Below are positions 34,317-41,446 of a stretch of 41,446 bases of DNA, one piece after another. The notes under the pieces were generated by a model. The model was not told the origin of the DNA, ran no database searches, and saw only the letters and a list, made by a program, of their open reading frames with translations. Both the position numbers and the translations under genes were made by a program. The stretch is from NCBI GenBank assembly GCA_019695215.1, contig JAIBAK010000032.1, forward strand, positions 1 to 41,446. The letters run 5' to 3'. This DNA is from Bacteroidia bacterium (GTDB taxonomy: Bacteria; Bacteroidota; Bacteroidia; UKL13-3). Position 1 is the stretch's first letter, and each line of letters starts with the position of its first letter.

Positions 34317-35735
34317 TCAGGATAATACATCCGGAATTATTTTACCCGGATTCAGAATTTGATTAGGATCAAAAACCTGCTTGATTCCCTTCATCAATTT
34401 AAAATGAACCTCCGTAAGCGGAATATCCATAAAATTCTTTTGTACCAACCCTATCCCATGTTCTCCGGATATGGTTCCTTTAAGTTTAACACACAAGGCA
34501 AAAATTTCACGTATAGCCTCATTAATCATTCCGTTCCATTGCTCATCGGTAAGCGACTCCTTTAAAATATTGATATGTAAATTACCATCTCCGGCATGTC
34601 CGTATGAAACAGATTTGAACCCATATTTTGCCTCCAGTTCTTTTAATCCTTTCATCAACACAGGCAATTCGGCCCTTGGCACCACGGTATCTTCCTCCTT
34701 ATAAACCGAACGTGTTTTAACCGCCTCTCCTATACTTCGTCTTAACTTCCAAAAAAATTCTTTCTGCTCTGCCGAATCCGCAAGCAAAACATCTATACAT
34801 CCGGTGGTATAAAGTACTTCGGCAATTTGTTCGGCCTCTTTATGTAGCTGCTCCATTTCATTGCCATCAACTTCAATTAATAAACAGGCTCCGGCTTCCT
34901 GCTGCAAATCAAAACTTATAGTATGCATTGCAGCCGAAAGCATTAATCCTTCTCTTTCCATAAACTCACAACAAGATGGAGTGTATCCGGCCCTGAATAC
35001 CTTAGCTACCGCGCTGCAAGCGGTTTCCGTATCGGCAAAGGTTACAAACATCAACAGGTTATGTTTGGGTAAGGGTAAGAGTTTAAATACAATTTTTGTT
35101 ATCACTGCCAAAGTTCCTTCGCTGCCAATCATTAAATGGGTAAGGTTATACCCGGTAGCATATTTAAGCGTATTGGCTCCTGTCCATATAATTTCTCCGT
35201 TAGCTAAAACCACTTCCATATTCAAAACATAATCGCGGGTGGTACCATACTTTAGGGCACGCGGCCCACCCGAAGAGTGAGCCAGATTACCTCCCAGAAA
35301 ACAGGAACCTTTACTGGCCGGATCGGGCGGATAAAATAACCCCTTTGCCTGAACAACCTGTTGAAATGCTTCATTGATAACTCCGGGTTCAACCGTTGCC
35401 TGAAAATTATGTTCATCAATATCCAGAATTTTATTAAACCGTTCCATCGAAAGTAAAACTCCGCCAAAAACAGGAAGTGCACCTCCGCTTAATCCGGTAC
35501 CAGCCCCGCGAACAGTAACCGGAATTAATTCTTTGTTACACAAAGTCAGTATTTGAGCAATTTCTTCGGTTTGGGAAGGTTTAAGAACTACCTCAGGATA
35601 ATAGATAAGGTCCTCGGTGTGATCGTGTGCATATGCTGCCGTTTGTTCAGCATCGGCCAAAACATATTCTTTGCCTACAATTTCTCGGAAAGCAGATAGT
35701 AGCTGTGGAGTAACTTTTCTATATTGCACCTTCAT
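34317..35735 (-). CDS. FAD-linked oxidase, GlcD/D-lactate dehydrogenase family
   Basis: 472 residues from the ATG at 35735 (MKVQYRKVTP). The open frame continues upstream to 35759, into the S9 peptidase start region. FAD-binding PCMH domain: PVTVRGAGTGLSGGALP and FYPPDPASKGSCFLGGNLAHSSGGPRALKYGTTRDYVL. The FAD-oxidase C-terminal domain has SYGHAGDGNLHINIL and the GTISGEHGIGL histidine motif. Family members oxidise D-2-hydroxy acids such as glycolate or D-lactate. There are no separate GlcE/GlcF or Fe-S genes, so a single-subunit enzyme is likely. Substrate not decidable. No signal peptide. Confidence 0.9.
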   Translation of the reverse strand: MKVQYRKVTPQLLSAFREIVGKEYVLADAEQTAAYAHDHTEDLIYYPEVVLKPSQTEEIAQILTLCNKELIPVTVRGAGTGLSGGALPVFGGVLLSMERFNKILDIDEHNFQATVEPGVINEAFQQVVQAKGLFYPPDPASKGSCFLGGNLAHSSGGPRALKYGTTRDYVLNMEVVLANGEIIWTGANTLKYATGYNLTHLMIGSEGTLAVITKIVFKLLPLPKHNLLMFVTFADTETACSAVAKVFRAGYTPSCCEFMEREGLMLSAAMHTISFDLQQEAGACLLIEVDGNEMEQLHKEAEQIAEVLYTTGCIDVLLADSAEQKEFFWKLRRSIGEAVKTRSVYKEEDTVVPRAELPVLMKGLKELEAKYGFKSVSYGHAGDGNLHINILKESLTDEQWNGMINEAIREIFALCVKLKGTISGEHGIGLVQKNFMDIPLTEVHFKLMKGIKQVFDPNQILNPGKIIPDVLS

Positions 35736-35742
35736 AAATTTG
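35735..35742 (+). promoter_or_regulatory. -7 element of the S9 peptidase gene
   Basis: TAAATTTG is a perfect TAnnTTTG and ends 6 nt before the ATG at 35749. It covers the first base of the divergent oxidase start codon, so the two promoters must overlap each other's coding starts. The -33 region is weak. Confidence 0.4.
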
Positions 35743-35748
35743 ATATAT

Positions 35749-37947
35749 ATGCACAGCAAATTATCCTTTATTCCCCTTTTTGTTCTTATCCTTTTTTCCT
35801 CAATTGGTGTAAAAGCTCAAAATTCCGGTACTCTTTCACTCGAAAAAATCTGGAATAGCCGTGAATATGCTGCAAAGGGGATTCCCGGTTTTGCCTCTAT
35901 GAACAACGGGAAAAGCTATACGATGCTTGATTTTAACAAAGAAACCAGGAATATCGACCTTGTTCAGTATAACTACGAGAGTGGCGCAAAAGAAAAAGTG
36001 ATTATTGACGGAAACAATTTGAAAAATGCTAAAGGAGATAAAGTAACTATTGAATCTTATGATTTTTCTGCAGATGAAAATAAAGTATTAATTCAAACAA
36101 ATCAGGAAGCCATTTACCGCCATTCATTTGTTGCTGAATTTTACGTGTACGATCTTGTATCAAAATCACTCACACCCGTTGCATCATCTAAAATTATGCA
36201 CGCCACCTTTTCGCCTGACGGTAAAAAAGTAGCTTATTTAAAAGAAAATAATCTGTGGTACTTTAATATTGAAACGGCCCAAACTACTCAGATTACCAAT
36301 GATGGGGAACGCAATAAAATAATTAATGGTTCGTGCGACTGGGTGTATGAAGAAGAATTTGCTTTTACCAAGGCCTATCAGTGGTCGCCCAACAGCGATA
36401 TTATCGGGTATTATCGTTTTGATGAAAGTAAGGTTCATGAGTTTTCGATGGCCATGTATGGCGAATTGTATCCGAGCGAGTATCGATACAAATATCCGAA
36501 AGCCGGTGAAGCTAACTCTGAGGTGAGCGTACTCTTTTACAACCTTTCCACCTCAAAAACCGTTTCATTTGACTTTGGGAATGCAAAAGATTTTTATGTG
36601 CCCAGATTGAAATGGAGCAATCAAAATCAATTTGCGCTTGTGTACTTTTTAAACCGGCTGCAAAACGAACTTACCGTTTATAAAGCTGATGTGAATACCG
36701 GGAAAGGCGTGGTTTTGTTAAATGAAAAAAACAAATATTATATTGACATCAATGACGATCTCTCCTTTACCGCTGACGGGAAAAATTTTATCTGGAGCAG
36801 CGAACGTGACGGGTTTAAGCATTTGTATTTATACACCGAAAACGGCAAACTGATTAATCAAATTACAAAAGGCAACTGGGATGTGGATGCACTGGTTGCC
36901 ATTGATTCCAGAAAGAAAGTAATTTATTACACCTCGTCTGAAGTTTCCCCGATGGAAAGACATTTGTACGCAATTGGTTTTGACGGACAAAATAAAACAA
37001 AACTTACAAACAAAAGAGGATTTCATTACATTACATTTAATACTGACAATAGCCTGTACATCGACAATTGTTCTGATATTAATACTCCTGCATTTATCAC
37101 CCTGCATAAATCAAACGGCAAGCAGGTGAGAGAGTTGGAAACTAATAAAGATCTGAATAAAAAATTAGAAGAACTTAAGCTGACAAAAGCAGAATTCTTT
37201 ACTTTTAAAAACTCAAACGGAACACTGCTTAACGGATGGATGATAAAGCCTGCCGCGTTTGATGCGACCAAAAAATATCCGGTGCTCATGTTTGTTTATG
37301 GCGGACCGGGAAGTCAAACAGTAGTTGATCGCTGGGGGGGCGCCAATTACCTCTGGTACCAATACCTGAGTCAGAAAGGGTACGTGGTAGTTTCTATTGA
37401 CAACCGGGGTACCGGTTTCAGAGGTGAGGAGTTTAAAAAATGTACCTACCTTGAATTGGGAAAAAAAGAAACCGAAGATCAGACAGATGCAGCCGGTTAC
37501 CTTGGTTCGCTTCCATATATTGACCAAACCCGTATTGGAATATTCGGATGGAGTTATGGAGGTTATATGAGTTCGCTGTGTATTACCAAAGGAGCCGACA
37601 AATTTAAAACGGCTGTGGCCGTTGCCCCGGTTACAAACTGGCGCTATTACGATAATATATACACAGAGCGTTACATGCGTACCCCGCAGGAAAATGGAAA
37701 AAATTACGACATAAACTCTCCTCTCTCACATGCAGACAAACTAAAGGGAAGATATTTGATTATACACGGAACTGCTGACGATAACGTTCACTTTCAGAAT
37801 TCAGTGGAAATGGTGAATGCCCTGATAAAGGCCGGGAAAAATTTCGATTCGGAATATTACCCTAACAAAAACCATGGTATTGGAGGAGGCAATACCAGAT
37901 TACATATTTTCAGCCGTATAACAGACTTTATTCTGCAGAATTTGTAA
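35749..37947 (+). CDS. S9B family dipeptidyl-peptidase IV-like prolyl peptidase, exported
   Basis: 732 residues. The signal peptide (MHSKLSFIPLFVLILFSSIGVKAQ, ending before N25) sets the start at ATG 35749, though the frame is open to 35671. An N-terminal DPP-IV beta-propeller holds the DWVYEEEF motif, the double-glutamate site that anchors the substrate amino terminus. The C-terminal alpha/beta hydrolase domain has nucleophile S602 in GWSYGG, D677 in HGTADDNVHF and H709 in NHGIGG. Spacings (75 and 32) are close to human DPP-IV (78 and 32). It removes X-Pro (or X-Ala) dipeptides outside the cytoplasm, probably the periplasm, since no T9SS tag is present. Two POT dipeptide transporters follow 47 nt later. 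Confidence 0.93.
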   Translation: MHSKLSFIPLFVLILFSSIGVKAQNSGTLSLEKIWNSREYAAKGIPGFASMNNGKSYTMLDFNKETRNIDLVQYNYESGAKEKVIIDGNNLKNAKGDKVTIESYDFSADENKVLIQTNQEAIYRHSFVAEFYVYDLVSKSLTPVASSKIMHATFSPDGKKVAYLKENNLWYFNIETAQTTQITNDGERNKIINGSCDWVYEEEFAFTKAYQWSPNSDIIGYYRFDESKVHEFSMAMYGELYPSEYRYKYPKAGEANSEVSVLFYNLSTSKTVSFDFGNAKDFYVPRLKWSNQNQFALVYFLNRLQNELTVYKADVNTGKGVVLLNEKNKYYIDINDDLSFTADGKNFIWSSERDGFKHLYLYTENGKLINQITKGNWDVDALVAIDSRKKVIYYTSSEVSPMERHLYAIGFDGQNKTKLTNKRGFHYITFNTDNSLYIDNCSDINTPAFITLHKSNGKQVRELETNKDLNKKLEELKLTKAEFFTFKNSNGTLLNGWMIKPAAFDATKKYPVLMFVYGGPGSQTVVDRWGGANYLWYQYLSQKGYVVVSIDNRGTGFRGEEFKKCTYLELGKKETEDQTDAAGYLGSLPYIDQTRIGIFGWSYGGYMSSLCITKGADKFKTAVAVAPVTNWRYYDNIYTERYMRTPQENGKNYDINSPLSHADKLKGRYLIIHGTADDNVHFQNSVEMVNALIKAGKNFDSEYYPNKNHGIGGGNTRLHIFSRITDFILQNL

Positions 37948-37994
37948 TTCAGTTAAACTTTAGTTACTTGCACAGGCAATAAATCAAATAAAGA

Positions 37995-39761
37995 ATGGAA
38001 TCAACAGCAAAACAAGGACACCCAAGAGGACTTTATCTTCTGTTTTTTACTGAAATGTGGGAACGTTTCAGTTATTATGGAATGCGTGCAATTTTTATTC
38101 TCTTCATGACCAAAGCACTGGTTATGTCATCGGCCAACGCATCTAATGTGTACGGAAGTTTTACCGGCCTTGTTTACTTAACTCCTTTGCTTGGCGGATA
38201 TATTTCGGATAAATTTTGGGGTAACCGCAGAAGTATTTTTGTTGGAGGAATCCTGATGGCTATCGGCCAGTTTCTGCTGTTTCTAAGCGGCAGTGCCGTT
38301 ACCGAAGGTGCACAAAGTGCATCGGCCATGTCGTTTATGTGGAGTGGTCTCACCTTTTTGATTATCGGAAATGGCTTTTTTAAGCCAAATATTTCTACCA
38401 TGGTTGGCCAGTTGTATCCTAAAGGTGATTCAAGAATTGATGGCGCCTTTACCATTTTTTATATGGGTATAAATATGGGAGCCTTCTTCTCTCCTTTGGT
38501 ATGCGGAACACTGGGTGATACCGGAAATGTTGGAGATTTTAAATACGGGTTTCTTGCAGCTGCAATTGGCATGGTGCTTAGCACCATTTCGTTTGAGTTA
38601 CTCAAAAATAAACACCTTAAAGATCCCGAAGGACAACCCTTGGGAATGCCTAAAGCAAAAATGGATATGCAAACTTACCTTGTTATTCTTGGCTCAACTG
38701 CCCTTATTTTTGCACTACTCAATTTTCAGCAGATTGTTACATTAGTTTTTGGTGCTGAAGCTGTTTCCAACCCTGAAACATTTGCACATACACTTTCTGA
38801 ACTTGGACTGATAGGCTACCTGATTTACGGGTCAATGATTATTATGCCTATCGTTATATTAACTGACAAGTCTTTATCAAAAGACGAACGCGAGCGCATC
38901 ATAGTAATTTTTATTCTGGCCTTTTTCGTCATTTTCTTCTGGGCATGTTTTGAGCAAGCCGGTGCTTCGTTAACTCTATTTGCCGATACGCAGGTTGATC
39001 GCCATGTTACCATCAGCGTAAGCAAATACATGATTTTGGCAGGTGCAGGAACTTTAGCTTATTTTTTAGCAAAAGCATTTGGCTGGTTTTTCGAATGGTC
39101 AAAAACAGTAATCCTATCTATTCAGGGAATAACCATTCTCGCCTTGGTATTTTTAACATTTACCGGGTATATAAACGATTTTCATAAAGAAGAGTTTCCT
39201 GCCTCATGGTTTCAATCCGTTAACCCTTTAGCCATTATTATTCTGGCGCCAGTGTTTACCATGTTATGGGGAAAACTATCCGGTTTAAATATGGAACCCT
39301 CTTCCCCTCTTAAAATGGCTATGGGACTTGGACTTGTCGCTCTCGGATACATCATAATAGCTTTTGCAGTTCATGGTGTTGACCCGCAAACTAAAATAGC
39401 TATGTTCTGGTTGTTTGCTTTGTACATAGTTCACACCATGGGCGAGCTTTGTTTGTCGCCAATTGGTTTAAGTATGGTGAGCAAACTTGCCCCCATCAGA
39501 TTATCATCCCTGCTTATGGGAACCTGGTTTTTAGCAAATGCCGCGGCAAATAAATTTGCCGGTACGTTAAGCGCCCTTATTCCTCCGGGAGCGGGTGAAT
39601 CTCCTGCCGAAGCCGGAGCCAAAATTCCAAGTTTCCTTGGAGTTGAAATCTCTAACTTATTTATTTTCTTCTGCGTATTTATTGTGCTTAGTGGTGCCGG
39701 AGCATTGGTACTTGTGGCAATTTATAAGCGACTGCTAAAAATGATGCACGGAGTGAATTAA
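37995..39761 (+). CDS. POT-family proton-coupled oligopeptide transporter
   Basis: 588 residues, about 12-14 membrane segments. An inner-membrane importer of di- and tripeptides driven by the proton gradient. The ExxERFxYY motif is E20-MW-E23-R24-FSYY. The PTR signature region is NGFFKPNISTMVGQLYPKGDSRIDGAFTIFYMGINMGAF. Conserved C-half motif: LCLSPIGLSMVSKLAP. Lies 47 nt after the DPP-IV-like gene and 55 nt before a second POT gene, so the three may be co-transcribed. The two POT proteins differ by large loops, suggesting different specificities. Confidence 0.92.
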   Translation: MESTAKQGHPRGLYLLFFTEMWERFSYYGMRAIFILFMTKALVMSSANASNVYGSFTGLVYLTPLLGGYISDKFWGNRRSIFVGGILMAIGQFLLFLSGSAVTEGAQSASAMSFMWSGLTFLIIGNGFFKPNISTMVGQLYPKGDSRIDGAFTIFYMGINMGAFFSPLVCGTLGDTGNVGDFKYGFLAAAIGMVLSTISFELLKNKHLKDPEGQPLGMPKAKMDMQTYLVILGSTALIFALLNFQQIVTLVFGAEAVSNPETFAHTLSELGLIGYLIYGSMIIMPIVILTDKSLSKDERERIIVIFILAFFVIFFWACFEQAGASLTLFADTQVDRHVTISVSKYMILAGAGTLAYFLAKAFGWFFEWSKTVILSIQGITILALVFLTFTGYINDFHKEEFPASWFQSVNPLAIIILAPVFTMLWGKLSGLNMEPSSPLKMAMGLGLVALGYIIIAFAVHGVDPQTKIAMFWLFALYIVHTMGELCLSPIGLSMVSKLAPIRLSSLLMGTWFLANAAANKFAGTLSALIPPGAGESPAEAGAKIPSFLGVEISNLFIFFCVFIVLSGAGALVLVAIYKRLLKMMHGVN

Positions 39762-39816
39762 TCTCCCGTTCAATTGCAGTTTACCTGATTACCGGGCTTC
39801 TTATACAGTTAATCCA

Positions 39817-41442
39817 ATGAAACATCCAAAGGCTTTGCCCTTTCTTTTCTTTAGCGAAATGTGGGAACGTTTTGGCTACTATCTGATGATTGGCATTTTT
39901 ACGCTTTACCTCAAAGATGTTAAAGATGGTTTTGCGATGACCGAAGCAGAATCGGCCGACTTATACGGAACTTTTATTGCACTTGTTTTTCTTACCCCTT
40001 TTTTAGGTGGTTTGATTGCCGACAGATATCTTGGCTACAAAAAATCAATCATCATTGGCGGCCTTCTTATGGGAGCAGGCTATTGCATGATGGGAATTCA
40101 CACCCTCCCAATGCTGTATTTATCCATGACACTGGTTATTTTGGGCAACGGTTTTTTCAAACCAAATATTTCTACACTTTTAGGAAATATTTATAGTACC
40201 GAGCAGTATAAATCGCAAAAAGATGAGGGCTATAATATTTTTTACATGGGCATTAACGTAGGTGCTTTTATCTGCAATTTTTTTGGAGCGGCATTACAAA
40301 TTATGCTGGGATGGAACTGGGCATTTATGGCTGCCGGAATAGGAATGTTTATAGGAGTCATTGTGTTTTTAAGCGGGACAAAACATTACGAAGGATATAC
40401 GGAGAAAAAAGGTGTTCAGCCAACCGATATGCCAATGAGTAAAATCGTAACGCTTATTTTGCTCCCTTCTGTTATAGCCGGAATATTAGGCTGGCTTATT
40501 CCCGGAAGTATTTTTGGAAGCGACAGTACAGATGCTTTTATCCTAAGCTGTATTCCGGTTATTTATTTCTATGGCTCCATTTATAAAAAAGCAAATGCCG
40601 AAGAAAAACGGCCAATCGGTGCTATGTACGCCATCTTTGCAGTGGTAATTCTCTTTTGGGCTGTATTTAAACAAAATGGCAGTGCCCTAAATACGTGGGC
40701 CGACAGATATACGGACAGAAAGGTAGAGGGTGTGGCAGAAAGCATTTGTGTTAATTTAAAACAATCCAAAACATTAACCTATGCTAAAGATTCGGTGGAA
40801 AAATATGATGAGTATTTCAGGCTGCAAAAACTAAACGGAGTTCCCGTTAAAGAGTGGAATTATCCGGTTTACTTCAGAAACGAGGCAGCGCCACAACTAC
40901 CACCTGAAGGAGGTAAAATTGAAGTATGGTCAACTAATATCAGCCAATCCATCAATCCCGGATGGGTAATTATGCTCACACCTTTGGTGGTTGCATTCTT
41001 TACTTTTTTACGAAGCAGAAAAAAAGAACCGAGTACCGCTACAAAAGTTGCATTCGGATTATTAATCTCCGCCTTATCTGCATTGGTAATGGTGGCAGCC
41101 GTAAAAGCCGGGCACAACGGAACCGAAAAAGTAAGCGTACTTTGGCTTATAGGCTGCTATGGGGTTATAACCATTGGCGAACTTTTTCTCAGCCCCATGG
41201 GATTGTCACTTGTTTCAAAACTTAGCCCACCGCGGATAACCGCTTTAATGATGGGTGGTTGGTTTTTATCAACTTCAATTGGGAATAAATTAAGCGGAGT
41301 GCTTGCCAGCATGTGGGACAAATATGAAGATAAAAGCAATTTTTTCTTTCTTAACTCGGCTTTATTGCTTGGAGCTACCCTTATTTTATTCTCCCTATTA
41401 AAATGGCTCAATGCCGTAATGAAAGAGAAAAATATTTCTTAA
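39817..41442 (+). CDS. POT-family proton-coupled oligopeptide transporter with extracytoplasmic insert
   Basis: 541 residues; the stop TAA ends 4 bases before the window edge, so the gene is complete. ExxERFxYY is E14-MW-E17-R18-FGYY. The signature is NGFFKPNISTLLGNIYSTEQYKSQKDEGYNIFYMGINVGAF. The C-half has LFLSPMGLSLVSKLSP. Between membrane segments of the C-terminal half lies a polar insert (about 300-383) with EKYDEYFRLQKLNGVPVKEWNYPVYF, probably periplasmic; the first POT protein lacks it. Such loops occur in some Bacteroidota members. Probable partner of the DPP-IV-like peptidase. Confidence 0.9.
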   Translation: MKHPKALPFLFFSEMWERFGYYLMIGIFTLYLKDVKDGFAMTEAESADLYGTFIALVFLTPFLGGLIADRYLGYKKSIIIGGLLMGAGYCMMGIHTLPMLYLSMTLVILGNGFFKPNISTLLGNIYSTEQYKSQKDEGYNIFYMGINVGAFICNFFGAALQIMLGWNWAFMAAGIGMFIGVIVFLSGTKHYEGYTEKKGVQPTDMPMSKIVTLILLPSVIAGILGWLIPGSIFGSDSTDAFILSCIPVIYFYGSIYKKANAEEKRPIGAMYAIFAVVILFWAVFKQNGSALNTWADRYTDRKVEGVAESICVNLKQSKTLTYAKDSVEKYDEYFRLQKLNGVPVKEWNYPVYFRNEAAPQLPPEGGKIEVWSTNISQSINPGWVIMLTPLVVAFFTFLRSRKKEPSTATKVAFGLLISALSALVMVAAVKAGHNGTEKVSVLWLIGCYGVITIGELFLSPMGLSLVSKLSPPRITALMMGGWFLSTSIGNKLSGVLASMWDKYEDKSNFFFLNSALLLGATLILFSLLKWLNAVMKEKNIS

Positions 41443-41446
41443 CTAA

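Noticed and set aside
35671..35748. Upstream extension of the S9 peptidase
   Set aside because: It overlaps the divergent oxidase coding start and adds 26 residues before a clear signal peptide.
1..41446. CRISPR array, IS element, prophage or tRNA gene
   Set aside because: No regularly spaced direct repeats, transposase, phage structural genes or tRNA cloverleaf with TTCGA/T-arm were seen.

Overview
The window comes from a member of the Bacteroidota. Six predicted exported proteins end in a type IX secretion (T9SS) C-terminal sorting domain, and start codons mostly lack Shine-Dalgarno sequences. Many genes are instead preceded by the Bacteroidota sigma-A pattern (TTTG-like element, about 19 nt, then TAnnTTTG). 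The core genes (lepA, folD, queE, clpC, dnaB, etfBA, holA) also look like that phylum. I cannot place it to genus. The mix of housekeeping genes and lineage-typical exported proteins looks like ordinary chromosome, with no phage, IS element, CRISPR array or tRNA seen.

Layout. 1-290: 3' part of RNase P RNA (cut by the window edge) and its terminator. 358-2982: a large exported multidomain protein with a CxxCH motif. 3035-3332: an intergenic stretch with a candidate small RNA, a terminator and the promoter of a sigma-54-type response regulator. 3333-11565: a rightward block of response regulator, sua5/tsaC, a tiny protein that is little more than a T9SS sorting domain, lepA, folD, queE and a TPR/beta-propeller/OmpA protein resembling T9SS PorE. 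11558-13574: an ArsC-like reductase, a FkbM methyltransferase and a TrmN6-like tRNA methyltransferase, with tail-to-tail overlaps. 13684-15469: a small exported-protein locus with a lipoprotein, a T9SS protein, an orphan signal-peptide remnant and repeat-like DNA. 15470-18490: clpC-rlmH. 18708-24890: two very large exported proteins of unknown function in tandem.

The leftward genes end at a 407-bp gap with two DnaA-box-like sites. Rightward genes then run from dnaB through etfBA, a bifunctional-nuclease-family protein, a CNT nucleoside transporter, holA and a T9SS protein. A lone HsdR-N-like nuclease-domain gene and a TPR gene lie on the other strand. The last 7 kb pairs a GlcD-like FAD oxidase, divergent by only 13 bp, with a DPP-IV-like S9 peptidase followed by two POT peptide transporters. 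That set reads as a small peptide-scavenging module: cleave dipeptides outside the cytoplasm, then import them with protons.

I did not find a system I would call clearly new. The most unusual items are the nearly cargo-free sorting-domain protein (5746-6135), the CxxCH-bearing T9SS protein (358-2982), the tandem giant exported pair (18708-24890), the candidate small RNA (about 3072-3133), and the orphan signal peptide with a G8 tract (13684-13758).
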